A DNA stretch of 53,425 nt from Willaertia magna (taxonomy: Eukaryota; Heterolobosea; Eutetramitea; Acrasida; Naegleriidae). Positions within the stretch are counted from its first letter, which is position 1. Every line of letters begins with the position of its first letter. The stretch lies in contig CADWAF010002219.1 of NCBI GenBank assembly GCA_902984215.1, positions 1-53,425 on the forward strand, given 5' to 3'. The position numbers and the translations under genes are program-made. The notes beneath the pieces were generated by a model that had not been told where the DNA came from, did not search any database, and saw only the letters and a program-made list of their open reading frames with translations. Of the stretch, positions 1 through 8,380 are shown in pieces.

Positions 1-36
1 AAAAAAAAAAAAAAAATACAATAATAATAAATTTTT
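1..36. repeat. Terminal redundancy, left copy
   Basis: Bases 1-36 (a run of A followed by a TACAATAATAATAAA stretch and T) are identical to 53390-53425. This is the overlap expected when a circular molecule is linearised, giving a unit of about 53,389 bases. The A-run is 18 long in the right copy and at least 16 here, so its exact length is uncertain. Confidence 0.85.
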
Positions 37-43
37 TATAAAA

Positions 44-724
44 ATGTATAATAATTTTTTTTTTCATAAGCAATCTTCTATAATATTGTATTTTTCATTA
101 TTAAAGAAAAGTTATATGTTGTTTTTTTCTATCCTTAAAAAAATAATATATTCATTAAAATATATTTATTCTAAAATATTTTTTTTATATTCAATAATTA
201 ATAGTTTTAAAAAATCTATTACTTTTTTTTTTTTAAATAAAAAGTTAAATAGTTCTTCTTTTTTTTGTTTCTTTTATTTTTTAAAACGATTTAGAAAATT
301 AATATTTAAATTGAATTTTTTTTTTGAGCAATTTATCTTTTTATTTTTTAATTCTTCGTTTTTATTTGAAGTGAAAAATAAATTAATTGTTTTTTTTAAT
401 ACATTATTACATAATAGAAAAAAACAATTAAATTTATTTTTATCTATATATAAAAATAAATTACGAAAAAAAAGATATATATTTAATAAAGCATTTAAAA
501 AATGGAGAAATACTCCTTTAATGAAAAAATTTTTTTATAAAGATTTACGGGCTTTTTATGCAGCAACTAAATATAAAAATTCTATAGTTAATTTTAAACA
601 TGTATATAAAAAAAAAAATGATTTAAAATTAAGTGTTAGGTTACATAAAAGGTATGATGAAAAATTAACAAAACGTCGTATTTTTTTTAGAACGACAAAA
701 CATGGTAGATCAATTAATAAATAA
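44..724 (+). CDS. Unrecognised basic ORF (226 codons), probably the C-terminal part of the rps7 reading frame
   Basis: A 226-codon frame from ATG 44 to TAA 722-724, rich in Lys, Phe, Tyr and Asn, with a very basic C-terminus ending in a KHGRSINK-like tail typical of a ribosomal protein. I do not recognise it as a separate family. If the circle is closed (base 53425 joins base 37), the rps7 frame from 52974 enters this frame with no stop, so it may be a roughly 215-residue C-terminal extension of S7. The first residues (NNFFFHK) could even stand where S7 normally ends in N-K-A-F-A-H-Y. It is followed directly by rpl32, whose ATG begins one base after this stop. Alternative: a separate gene starting at ATG 44, with the frame continuity caused by a homopolymer-length error. 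Confidence 0.6.
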   Translation: MYNNFFFHKQSSIILYFSLLKKSYMLFFSILKKIIYSLKYIYSKIFFLYSIINSFKKSITFFFLNKKLNSSSFFCFFYFLKRFRKLIFKLNFFFEQFIFLFFNSSFLFEVKNKLIVFFNTLLHNRKKQLNLFLSIYKNKLRKKRYIFNKAFKKWRNTPLMKKFFYKDLRAFYAATKYKNSIVNFKHVYKKKNDLKLSVRLHKRYDEKLTKRRIFFRTTKHGRSINK

Positions 725-856
725 ATGGCAGTACCTAAAAGAAAAAAACATAAAAAATTTACTAATTTAAAATTAAAAAATAAATTTGTAGCACGTAGTT
801 TATACGAAACTTTATTTGTGCGTCCATTATATCAAAAGAAAAATAAATCTATTTAG
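725..856 (+). CDS. rpl32: Ribosomal protein bL32
   Basis: A 43-codon frame beginning ATG GCA GTA CCT, giving the MAVPKRK N-terminus that is diagnostic of bacterial and organellar L32. The rest is short and basic, and the protein is somewhat shorter than the usual 55-60 residues. It would be a component of the large mitoribosomal subunit. It abuts the upstream frame (stop 722-724, start 725) and ends at TAG, 22 bases before tRNA-Phe. The TAG stop is notable because the genome also carries a tRNA with a CUA anticodon; read-through would add about 20 codons running into the tRNA before a TGA. L32 is rarely retained in mitochondrial DNA; jakobids are the known example. Confidence 0.85.
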   Translation: MAVPKRKKHKKFTNLKLKNKFVARSLYETLFVRPLYQKKNKSI

Positions 857-878
857 CTATTCATATGTTACTTGCTTG

Positions 879-949
879 TTTCCGATAGCTCAGTGGTAGA
901 GCATTGGACTGAAAATCCTTGAGCGATGGTTCGATTCCATCTCGGAACA
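879..949 (+). tRNA. trnF: tRNA-Phe (GAA)
   Basis: Cloverleaf with D-stem GCTC, anticodon loop CTGAAAA (GAA) and a T-arm containing TTCGATT. Acceptor pairs 2-7 form, but pair 1 is T opposite C, one of the 5' mismatches that suggest editing. CCA is not encoded. Confidence 0.9.
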
Positions 950-1035
950 CAAGTAGGTATCTTTGTATACGCTACTTTTTGCATAGTTTATAATACTATA
1001 TACCCGATCGCATCTTTGATTTTACAATAATAAAA

Positions 1036-2685
1036 ATGAGTTATTTAAAAATTTTAGAAAAATATTCTATTGGTAAAATTAAATCTATCCAAGATAACGT
1101 AGTTATTGTAAGTGGATTAGAAAATGTATTCATTGGTGAAGTTGTTAAATTCAAATCCCAAGAATCTAATTTATTAGGTCAAGTTTTAAACTTAGAAAAA
1201 AATCAAGTTCGTATTGTAATCATTAATGGTAGTCAATCATATTTAAAAAGTAATGATTTAGTTTATCGTACTTATAAAGACGTAAAAACTAAAGCTGGTT
1301 TTGGTATTTTAGGAAGAGTAGTTTCTCCTTTAGGATTTTGTTATAATGATGAAGATTTCGATGAATTAACTTATTTATTTAATGATATTTCTTTAATAGA
1401 AGAAGTATCAGTAGAAGTACCTGCTCCTGGTATTATTGAAAGAGAACCAGTAAGAGTTCCTTTTTTAACAGGTATTAATGTTATTGATTGTTTAATTCCA
1501 GTAGGATGTGGTCAACGTGAATTAATTATTGGTGACCAAAATACAGGTAAAACTTCTTTAGCTATTTCTTCTATCTTAAATCAAAGATTAATTAATAATG
1601 CTATCCATCATAAATGGAGAAATTTAGAAAATGAAATCAAAATAGATAGACATAGTAATTTTTTAACTTGTATTTATGTAACTATTGGTACTCGTCGTTC
1701 TGAAGGTGCACGTTTAAAAAAAATCTTAGAAAAAATGGGTTCTTTAAATTATACTTCAATTGTATTTACTTATGCAGATGAACCTGCAGCTTTACAATTT
1801 TTAGCACCATATGCAGGTTGTGCAATTGGCGAATGTTTTAGAAACCGTGGTTATAGAGCAATGGTTGTATATGATGATTTATCTCAACATGCTGTTGCAT
1901 ACCGTCAAATGTCTCTATTATTAAAAAGACCTCCTGGACGTGAAGCATACCCAGGTGATGTTTTCTATGTTCATTCTAGATTATTAGAAAGAGCAGCTCA
2001 ATTACATAGAAATAAAGGTGCTGGTTCTTTAACAGCATTACCAGTTATTGAAACAAAAGGAGGTGATATTTCTGCATATATTCCTACTAACGTAATTAGT
2101 ATTACAGATGGTCAAATTTTCTTATCTACACAATTAGCTAATCAAGGGGTAAGACCAGCAGTAAATGTAGGTTTATCCGTAAGTAGGGTAGGTTCATCTG
2201 CACAATATTCTTCTGTTAATGGTATTTCTAAAAAAATCAAAGCAGATTATTCTTTATATAAAACATATGAAGGAGTTGAAAAATTAGGAGGTGAAATTGA
2301 TCCTATTGTATTAGCTTATATTATTAGAGGTAAAAGAATTAATGTATTTTTTCAACAATCATTATATCAAACTTCTAGATTATATCAACAAGTAATTTCT
2401 CTTTTTGCATTAGGTGAAGGATTTACTGATGATATTGAATTAGGTTGTGTTTCATATTTTTTTAACTTTTTATTTAATACAGAATTAGCAGGTAAATTTT
2501 TAGATGCTAAATATTATCCATTTGTAGCATCTGTAAATGAAATTGAATGTTTATTTGTTAGTTATGAAATAGATTTTTTTAGAGGTTTATTACGTGGTTG
2601 GTTAAATCAATATCAATCTTTCTTTTTAGGAGATTTACAACCTCGTTTATTAGCTGATAAGAAGAAATTGTTTACTACTATTTAA
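1036..2685 (+). CDS. atp1: ATP synthase F1 subunit alpha
   Basis: A 549-residue alpha subunit of the F1 catalytic head of complex V, on the matrix side of the inner membrane. The Walker A sequence GDQNTGKT lies at residues 166-173, and the family sequences around GREAYPGDVFY and SRLLERAAQ follow. Alpha binds nucleotide non-catalytically. Length is slightly above the usual 500-515, mainly from an insertion after the P-loop (about residues 185-205). Start ATG and stop TAA are clear. It lies between tRNA-Phe and an unknown membrane protein. Mitochondrial retention of atp1 is common in plants and many protists. Confidence 0.98.
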   Translation: MSYLKILEKYSIGKIKSIQDNVVIVSGLENVFIGEVVKFKSQESNLLGQVLNLEKNQVRIVIINGSQSYLKSNDLVYRTYKDVKTKAGFGILGRVVSPLGFCYNDEDFDELTYLFNDISLIEEVSVEVPAPGIIEREPVRVPFLTGINVIDCLIPVGCGQRELIIGDQNTGKTSLAISSILNQRLINNAIHHKWRNLENEIKIDRHSNFLTCIYVTIGTRRSEGARLKKILEKMGSLNYTSIVFTYADEPAALQFLAPYAGCAIGECFRNRGYRAMVVYDDLSQHAVAYRQMSLLLKRPPGREAYPGDVFYVHSRLLERAAQLHRNKGAGSLTALPVIETKGGDISAYIPTNVISITDGQIFLSTQLANQGVRPAVNVGLSVSRVGSSAQYSSVNGISKKIKADYSLYKTYEGVEKLGGEIDPIVLAYIIRGKRINVFFQQSLYQTSRLYQQVISLFALGEGFTDDIELGCVSYFFNFLFNTELAGKFLDAKYYPFVASVNEIECLFVSYEIDFFRGLLRGWLNQYQSFFLGDLQPRLLADKKKLFTTI

Positions 2686-2763
2686 CTAGTAGCAAACAAT
2701 TAATAATAGGTTCGTATCCATTTCTAATTATCTAGCTTTTCGAGTCACACACCATAATAACAC

Positions 2764-4341
2764 ATGAACATTAGAAATAAATTATACTCTTTTATTGATA
2801 AATATAAGATTAAATATCTTGAATTTAAAAATAAAAAAAATGAATCTGTTATAGAAAATAATATTACTAATAAAGTAACTAATTTAACAGATGATTATAT
2901 TAATAATGAAAAAACAAAAAATACATTAAGTTTTATATTACGTTTAAATATTATTTTATTTTTTTTTTGTTGTATCATTATTTTGATGTCTTTTATACCT
3001 TTTGTTGGAGTTCTTATAGAAGAAGTTCCAGAATTAACATTTTTTTCTTCTTTTTTTTTAGGATTTTTTTATTTGGTAAGACATATTCCTATCTTAGGTC
3101 CAGTACTTATTTTTATTTCAGGAATAAGTATTTTATTATTTGAAAAAATGAATTTTTATATCTGGTTTTATAATATAGATCAAGTAGTTAATCATAATAA
3201 TTGGTATTTTGTTTTTTTAACAATTTTTTTTATTCTTTTAATTTATAAATTTTCAAATGAAATGATACCTACTTTTTTAAATAAATATATTTCCATGAAG
3301 CCAGAATCTTCTTTTTTTAAAAAATTAATGAGATCTCGTTATTACGGAAGTTTTATTGATTTAGTAGGATATTTTTATATTTTTATTATTCTTTGGAGTT
3401 TATGTGCACAGATAGAATTTTTAAGTTTATCTCTTGGAAGTCCAGAGGATGTATTTAAAATGTATTTTGTTGAAGGACAGGAAATTCCAGATTATGATTA
3501 TTCTTTTGTTAATCTTTGCTATGATTCTTATTTTGGATTAGTACACGGTATGGAAAGTAAATATTATTTTTTTATGTTAATGGGTTTATATATATTTCCA
3601 ATGATTATTTCTTTTACTCTTCAAATAATTGTTTTATTTGAAGCATCTTTAGTTAAAAAAGAAGAAAAAATAATTAGCATTAGTGATTTATACCATCCTA
3701 ATAAATATAGAGGACATGTATATGTTTACTTAGTTCATTTTATTTTAATTTGTACTTCATTTATTGGGTTTGCTTTAACTTGGTATTTTATTTTTATTAT
3801 AGTAATGCATATTTGTTTTTCTTATATTCTTGATAATGTAATTGATAATGCACCTTCTTTTTTTAGAGATAATAATCAATTGAATAAAGATATACATTCT
3901 ATTATTACAGATAGTATTATTTTTTTTCATAATATTAGCTTATATTGTTTACTTGGTTTAAATTGTTTTATTTTAATTTTTTATCCTTTGATTTATGATT
4001 TTTCTTTTTTTGCAGTACTAGTTACTTTTATTTCTTTTTTAGTGTCTATCTTTATTTTATTAAATTTAAATATAATACGGTTAATTTTTAATTTATTTGG
4101 AGTTATTCATGATAAGGATAAAACTAAATATTTTTTTGAAATTAATCAAGATAGAATAGAAATGTTAAGAGAAGAATATACATTAAAATATAAAGACTTA
4201 TTAGCAATTAATAATATTAATTATCCAATAAGCGATTCTTTATTATTCTATTTAGTAATGTCTCATAATAGTAGATACTTTCGTTATGTAGTAGGAAGAA
4301 AAGATACTATTATGATTCCTAGTAGATATAAAAAAATTTAA
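2764..4341 (+). CDS. Unrecognised multi-pass membrane protein (ORF525)
   Basis: A 525-residue frame of unknown family. A hydrophilic, Asn/Lys-rich N-terminus of about 55 residues is followed by roughly eight or nine hydrophobic segments near residues 57-80, 92-125, 147-162, 198-218, 267-292, 318-355 and 385-440. A charged C-terminal tail (about 445-525) contains a Glu/Arg-rich, helix-like stretch. Base and codon usage match the neighbouring genes, so it looks like a resident, expressed gene. It sits alone between atp1 and tRNA-His on the coding strand. It is too long for CcmB and shows no motif of sdh3, sdh4 or secY that I can see. It could be a lineage-specific respiratory or translocase subunit. 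Confidence 0.75.
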   Translation: MNIRNKLYSFIDKYKIKYLEFKNKKNESVIENNITNKVTNLTDDYINNEKTKNTLSFILRLNIILFFFCCIIILMSFIPFVGVLIEEVPELTFFSSFFLGFFYLVRHIPILGPVLIFISGISILLFEKMNFYIWFYNIDQVVNHNNWYFVFLTIFFILLIYKFSNEMIPTFLNKYISMKPESSFFKKLMRSRYYGSFIDLVGYFYIFIILWSLCAQIEFLSLSLGSPEDVFKMYFVEGQEIPDYDYSFVNLCYDSYFGLVHGMESKYYFFMLMGLYIFPMIISFTLQIIVLFEASLVKKEEKIISISDLYHPNKYRGHVYVYLVHFILICTSFIGFALTWYFIFIIVMHICFSYILDNVIDNAPSFFRDNNQLNKDIHSIITDSIIFFHNISLYCLLGLNCFILIFYPLIYDFSFFAVLVTFISFLVSIFILLNLNIIRLIFNLFGVIHDKDKTKYFFEINQDRIEMLREEYTLKYKDLLAINNINYPISDSLLFYLVMSHNSRYFRYVVGRKDTIMIPSRYKKI

Positions 4342-4366
4342 TTATATCTATTTTTTATTAGTTTAT

Positions 4367-4437
4367 GTGGGTATAGTTTAATGGTAGAATATCAGTTTGT
4401 GGCACTGAGGGCGTAGGTTCGACTCCTGCTATCCACC
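4367..4437 (+). tRNA. trnH: tRNA-His (GUG)
   Basis: All seven acceptor pairs form (one G-T). Anticodon loop is TTGTGGC (GTG) and the T-arm contains TTCGACT. The discriminator is C, and position -1 is T rather than the G expected in mature tRNA-His, so G-1 would have to be added after transcription. Confidence 0.9.
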
Positions 4438-4468
4438 CTTTTTTATTATCGTATATAAAAATAAATAA

Positions 4469-4738
4469 ATGATTTTCCATTTAGTAATTCCTTTATTATT
4501 ATTCATAATTGGTATTTTTGGACTTTTTTTAAGTCGTAAAAATCTTATTTTAGTTTTAATGTCTTTAGAATTATTGTTATTATCTATTAATTGGTATTTA
4601 TTATTAGTTTCTAATTATTTAGATGATTTATTAGGTCAAACTTTTCCTATCTTAATACTTAGTGTGGCAGCTGCAGAATCTGCAATAGGATTAGCTTTAA
4701 TTATCTCATATTATAAATTATATAAATATAGTTTGTAA
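4469..4738 (+). CDS. nad4L: NADH dehydrogenase subunit 4L
   Basis: An 89-residue protein with three membrane helices, matching the small NuoK/ND4L subunit of the complex I membrane arm. The conserved stretches around LMSLELLLLSIN and AAAESAIGLAL carry the membrane glutamates (E in SLELL and AAAESA) of the proton path. Length is typical (about 100). Start ATG follows tRNA-His by 31 bases, and the TAA is followed within six bases by the next tRNA, so the mRNA is probably released by tRNA processing. Confidence 0.97.
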   Translation: MIFHLVIPLLLFIIGIFGLFLSRKNLILVLMSLELLLLSINWYLLLVSNYLDDLLGQTFPILILSVAAAESAIGLALIISYYKLYKYSL

Positions 4739-4743
4739 TATCT

Positions 4744-4814
4744 CTCTCGATTGCTTAGTGGTAAAGCATAAGACTCTAAATCTTAAAGTGGTGGTTCGAT
4801 TCCGTCTCGAGATA
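4744..4814 (+). tRNA. tRNA with CUA anticodon (reads UAG)
   Basis: A standard class I cloverleaf: D-stem GCT/AGC, a fully paired anticodon stem TAAGA/TCTTA around loop CTCTAAA, and a T-loop TTCGATT. With U33 at loop position 2 the anticodon is CTA, which would read the stop codon UAG. Shifting the stem to give UCU (Arg) or UAA (Leu) breaks the pairing. Acceptor pair 1 is C opposite T; pairs 2-7 form. The amino acid is not predictable. See findings. Confidence 0.75.
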
Positions 4815-4838
4815 TTAAATTAAAATTTTTTTTTATAC

Positions 4839-4973
4839 ATGAAATTATTGAGATTAAATTCTTTTACTGAAGTTACTCTTATACATTTTGATGGTGCAAG
4901 TAAATTTCATTTTTTAGCATTAGATTTTTCTTTTTGTAATAATTATTATAATTTAGAGCAATATGTAATATAA
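4839..4973 (+). CDS. Small unrecognised ORF (44 codons)
   Basis: An ATG-to-TAA frame in the gap between the CUA tRNA and the probable rpl10. It is more balanced in composition than random A+T-rich sequence (it contains EVTLIHFDGASKFHF). There is a faint resemblance of the EVT...DG.S.F pattern to the N-terminal half of ribosomal protein bL31, but it lacks the HPFYTG end and I do not assign it. It lies ten bases before the next start on the coding strand, compatible with a ribosomal-protein mini-operon with rpl10 and rps12. Confidence 0.4.
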   Translation: MKLLRLNSFTEVTLIHFDGASKFHFLALDFSFCNNYYNLEQYVI

Positions 4974-4982
4974 ATTAAGCAA

Positions 4983-5480
4983 ATGAATATCAAATTAATA
5001 TATCAAAAAATTTATTTTTCTCCAAAAGAATGGCTTGATTTACGTTCATTTTTTGATAGTCTGAATGTAAATTGTTTTTTATTATCTAAAAATTCATTTT
5101 TTAGTTTTTCTAAAGTTTTGAAATTTGAATTTGTTGGTGAGTGTATTGTTGTTGAATTAAACAATAATAAATGTAGTTTGGATCTATTTGATTTTTTATT
5201 TAATTTTATAAAAAAAATACAAGAAAATTATATAAATAAACTTTTTTTTATAGGTTTTTTTTTAAATGATTCATTATTTTTTACTTTTTTTCAAATAGAA
5301 TTATATTCAAATTTTCTAAAAAAAAGAATAGAAAATATTATAACTAATAATTTTACTATTCCATCTATTTATCTTTTTAATTTACTTAAAATATTAAAAG
5401 TTATAAATGAATCTTATATTTTACGTTTGTTTGTTTTAAAAAATAAAAATAAATTACATAGATTTAATTATTATTATTAA
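4983..5480 (+). CDS. rpl10: Probable ribosomal protein uL10
   Basis: A 165-residue protein directly upstream of rps12 and overlapping it by one base (TAATG). The N-terminal half follows the L10 pattern: S-x-x-EW-x-x-LR at about residues 13-22, a helix, a V-N-x-x-x-x-S-KN turn near 28-38 (L10 has a K-N there), then a hydrophobic F-V-G-x-x-I-V strand near 50-57, and a leucine-rich C-terminus. In bacteria rplJ (L10) lies in the same neighbourhood upstream of rpsL (S12), so the position supports the call. L10 anchors the ribosomal stalk. The sequence is diverged, so the assignment is from pattern and context; a lineage-specific ORF is the alternative. Confidence 0.55.
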   Translation: MNIKLIYQKIYFSPKEWLDLRSFFDSLNVNCFLLSKNSFFSFSKVLKFEFVGECIVVELNNNKCSLDLFDFLFNFIKKIQENYINKLFFIGFFLNDSLFFTFFQIELYSNFLKKRIENIITNNFTIPSIYLFNLLKILKVINESYILRLFVLKNKNKLHRFNYYY

Positions 5481-5866
5481 TGGTAACTTTTCGTCAATTA
5501 ACATCTTCATATCCGCGCATAAGTAAACGAAGAATAAGTAAGGTACCTAGATTAGATTCATGTCCTCAAAAAAGAGGTACTGTTATTAAAGTAACTGAAA
5601 CGACTCCTAAAAAACCAAATTCAGCTAAACGTAAAATTGCAAAAGTAAAATTATCTTCAGGTAAATTAATTACATGTCATTTACCTGGTATAGGACATAC
5701 ATTACAAGCGCATTCTGTTGTTTTAGTAAGAGGAGGTAGATGTCAAGATTTAATTGGAGTAAGATATAAACCAATTAGAGGTTTATTTGATTTTGCTCCT
5801 GTAAAAAATAGGATTAGTAGAAAATCAAAATATGGTATAAAAGGTAAACCAGAAAAACAACAATAA
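5480..5866 (+). CDS. rps12: Ribosomal protein uS12
   Basis: A 128-residue S12, a small-subunit protein at the decoding centre. Highly conserved sequences are present: the KKPNSAKRK motif (about 42-50), the PGIGH loop (about 73-77) and [15 protein letters not shown] (about 87-101), where bacteria have DLPGVRY. The C-terminal [14 protein letters not shown] tail is normal. Start ATG overlaps the stop of the upstream gene, which suggests translational coupling. It is followed by tRNA-Gln. Confidence 0.98.
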   Translation: MVTFRQLTSSYPRISKRRISKVPRLDSCPQKRGTVIKVTETTPKKPNSAKRKIAKVKLSSGKLITCHLPGIGHTLQAHSVVLVRGGRCQDLIGVRYKPIRGLFDFAPVKNRISRKSKYGIKGKPEKQQ

Positions 5867-5906
5867 TAATAATATTATTATTATTATTGTTTATTATATA
5901 AGTATA

Positions 5907-5978
5907 ATGGGTGTAGCCAAGTGGTAAGGCGATGGATTTTGAATCCATGATTCGTAGGTTCGAGTCCTACCACCCATA
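5907..5978 (+). tRNA. trnQ: tRNA-Gln (UUG)
   Basis: All seven acceptor pairs form (ATGGGTG/CACCCAT). Anticodon loop TTTTGAA gives TTG. T-stem GTAGG/CCTAC is perfect. No 5' mismatch. Confidence 0.93.
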
Positions 5979-6239
5979 ATAAATTAGTATTGTTAATCAA
6001 TTGATTCAATAAGGTATTCGATTTTTATTTTTCTATTGTGTTTTTTTTGTATTTATTGTTATATATTTTTTTGTCTGTTATTATTTGATTTCTCGAAATG
6101 GGGGTTTTCCTATTTTATTTAATGTTTTTTTATAATTATAAAAAAAAGTATATGGATTAAATTCATTTATAATATATTTATTTTTAAAATTGTTATTCTT
6201 ATTTAAGTAATAGTTATTTTTTTTTTTTTATTATTGTTT
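5979..6239. other. Non-coding spacer upstream of cox1
   Basis: About 260 bases between tRNA-Gln and the cox1 ATG. It is T-rich with a slightly G+C-richer patch near 6090-6115 (CTCGAAATGGGGGTTTTCC) that can form a small hairpin. No gene, tRNA or convincing rRNA fragment is visible. It may hold the cox1 leader. Confidence 0.6.
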
Positions 6240-8177
6240 ATGCATTTGAAAACTCAATTAACTACAAAAGAAATTTTATTAAATTTTTTTAGAAATTGGA
6301 TTTTTACAACAAATCATAAAAGAATTGGTATTCTATATATATTTTTTGGGGTTTTTAATGGTGTATTAGCAGTTTTATTATCTATGCTAATGCGTATGGA
6401 ATTATGTTTTCCAGGAGATCAAATTTTATTTGGTGAATACCATTTTTATAACATGATTACTACTATTCACGGTGTTTTAATGTTATTCGTAGTAGTAATG
6501 CCTATTTTATTTGGTGGTTTTGGAAATTATTTTGTTCCTATTTTAATAGGTGCTCCAGATATGAGTTTTCCTAGACTAAATAATTTTAGTTTTTGGTTAG
6601 CTCCTTCAGCTATTGTATTGGCTGTTATTTCAACATTTACAGAAGGTGGTCCAGGTACAGGATGGACAGTATATCCACCATTATCTGGTTTACAATCACA
6701 TTCTGGACCTTCTATTGATTTCTTAATTTTTAGTTTTCATTTAGCAGGTATTTCTTCTATTGTTGCAGCTATAAATTTTATTTGTACTATTTTTTATTAT
6801 AAAAATGAAGCAATGTTTAATAAAGATTTACCATTATTTGTATGGTCAGTTGCTATTACTGCTTTTTTAGTAATTGTAGCTTTACCAGTATTAGCTGCTG
6901 CTATTACTTTATTATTATTTGATAGAAATTTTAATACTAGTTTTTATGACCCAGTAGGAGGTGGTGATGTTGTATTATATCAACATCTTTTTTGGTTCTT
7001 TGGACATCCTGAAGTTTATATATTAATATTACCTGGATTTGGTATAGTTAGTCATATTATTGCTACTTTTTCAAAAAAAAGAGTCTTTGGTCATGTACCA
7101 ATGATTGCTGCTATGTTAATGATTGGTTTAATTGGTTTTATTGTATGGGCTCATCATATGTATACTTCTGGTATAGATACTAGTACTAAAGCATATTTTA
7201 CAGCAGCTACAATGGTAATTGCTATTCCTACAGGTATTAAAGTATTTAATTGGTTAGCTACAATGTATGGTGGATCTATTTGGTTATATACTCCTATGTA
7301 TTTTGCAGTTGGTTTTGTTATTTTATTTACTATTGGAGGTATTACAGGTATTGTATTAGCAAATGCAGGTATTGATACTTCTATACATGATACTTATTAT
7401 GTAGTAGCACACTTTCATTATGTATTATCAATGGGTGCTGTTTTCGCAATTTACGGCGGTTTTTATTATTGGTGGGGTAAAATGACAGGATTAAATTATT
7501 CAGAAAGTTTAGGTCAAACTCATTTTTGGATGACTTTCGTTGGGGTGAATTTAACTTTTTTTCCAATGCATTTTTTAGGTTCTGGTGGTATGCCAAGAAG
7601 AATTCCAGATTATCCTGATATGTATCAATTTTATAATACTTTAGCTACTTATGGTTCTTTTATTTCTTTTTTTAGTTTATTATTTTTTTTTTATGTTATT
7701 TATCGTTCATTTATTGATCAAGTTAAATGTCCTCGTAATCCATGGATTTTTATAGATAGTAGAGATTTAATAGATCGTATGATTGGTTTAGTTTATTATG
7801 TTGAAAAATATGGTGTTTATGGTAAAAATAAACCTAAAGAAATAACTGCTGATTTCATTGAAAAATGGTTAAGCGTTAAATATGTTACTAATAGATATAT
7901 TATTTCTGCAGAATCTATTAAAACTACTACTTTAGAATGGACTTTAACTTCTCCTCCTGCATTACATACTTTCTTAGTACCACCTAAAATCTTTACTACA
8001 GGTAAACATTATAAAGAATATAGATGGAATGCTAGAATGCATACTAGAAGAAAATTTTTACCATTATATTTAGGTAAATTAGAATTAACAAAAGATCGTT
8101 TTTGTACTACTATTTATATAACATATAATCCTTTAATTACTAATCATAAAATATTTGGTAGTAAAGAATTAAATTAA
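6240..8177 (+). CDS. cox1: Cytochrome c oxidase subunit 1, with C-terminal insertion and extension
   Basis: Catalytic heme-copper subunit of complex IV. I choose ATG 6240 (MHLKTQ) over an in-frame TTG two codons upstream; 645 residues. The twelve-helix core is intact, with the Cu_B/heme sites in [17 protein letters not shown], the WAHHMYTSG pair of histidines and the [12 protein letters not shown] heme ligands. Family proteins end about 20 residues past an NPW...TLEWTL-SPP-x-HTF stretch. Here NPW is at residue 502 and the LEW tryptophan at 567, so about 60 residues are inserted between the last helix and that motif, and about 65 more follow it. Both additions are conserved in base usage and in frame. 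No intron is present. Confidence 0.97.
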   Translation: MHLKTQLTTKEILLNFFRNWIFTTNHKRIGILYIFFGVFNGVLAVLLSMLMRMELCFPGDQILFGEYHFYNMITTIHGVLMLFVVVMPILFGGFGNYFVPILIGAPDMSFPRLNNFSFWLAPSAIVLAVISTFTEGGPGTGWTVYPPLSGLQSHSGPSIDFLIFSFHLAGISSIVAAINFICTIFYYKNEAMFNKDLPLFVWSVAITAFLVIVALPVLAAAITLLLFDRNFNTSFYDPVGGGDVVLYQHLFWFFGHPEVYILILPGFGIVSHIIATFSKKRVFGHVPMIAAMLMIGLIGFIVWAHHMYTSGIDTSTKAYFTAATMVIAIPTGIKVFNWLATMYGGSIWLYTPMYFAVGFVILFTIGGITGIVLANAGIDTSIHDTYYVVAHFHYVLSMGAVFAIYGGFYYWWGKMTGLNYSESLGQTHFWMTFVGVNLTFFPMHFLGSGGMPRRIPDYPDMYQFYNTLATYGSFISFFSLLFFFYVIYRSFIDQVKCPRNPWIFIDSRDLIDRMIGLVYYVEKYGVYGKNKPKEITADFIEKWLSVKYVTNRYIISAESIKTTTLEWTLTSPPALHTFLVPPKIFTTGKHYKEYRWNARMHTRRKFLPLYLGKLELTKDRFCTTIYITYNPLITNHKIFGSKELN

Positions 8178-8202
8178 TAATAAAATTACAATAGTAATTA
8201 TA

Positions 8203-8273
8203 AATTGGATAGTTTAATAGGCAAAACAATCGTATTATATTAGATAATATGAGTTCAATTCTCATTCCAATTC
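8203..8273 (+). tRNA. Degenerate or atypical tRNA, anticodon unclear (UAU-like)
   Basis: The acceptor AATTGGA/TCCAATT and T-arm ATGAG-TTCAATT-CTCAT are perfect and the D-arm GTTT/AAAC forms. The anticodon arm is poor: reading ATCGT-ATTATAT-TAGAT gives a UAU loop but only three outer pairs. It is closely similar to the next tRNA at 8286, so the two are tandem copies. The identity cannot be called. Confidence 0.55.
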
Positions 8274-8285
8274 TATTTTTTTTTT

Positions 8286-8354
8286 GAATTTGTAGTTTAA
8301 TTGGTAAAACAATGATTTTATATCATAATATGAGTTCGATTCTCATTCAAATTC
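8286..8354 (+). tRNA. Degenerate or atypical tRNA, tandem copy of the preceding one
   Basis: Shares the D-arm and T-arm of the tRNA at 8203 but is one base shorter in the 5' acceptor strand (AATTTG pairs with CAAATT, six pairs). The anticodon arm reads ATGA-TTTTATA-TCAT, which would place UUA at the anticodon with an unusual T at position 37. It may be a pseudogene, or an edited or imprecisely read tRNA. Confidence 0.5.
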
Positions 8355-8380
8355 TTATTGTTTTTTGAATTTTTTTTTTT

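Noticed and set aside
1..36. A-rich end as a telomere-like terminal repeat of a linear chromosome
   Set aside because: The ends are direct copies in the same orientation and the rps7 frame continues through them, which fits a cut circle and not an inverted or tandem telomere.
7381..7596. Minus-strand ORF inside cox1
   Set aside because: Antisense to the conserved cox1 core; a chance open frame in A+T-rich sequence. The same applies to minus-strand frames in cox3, rps11 and nad7.
6240..8177. Group I or II introns in cox1, cob, nad5 or the rRNAs
   Set aside because: All conserved genes read through without interruption and no intron-encoded endonuclease or maturase ORF is present.
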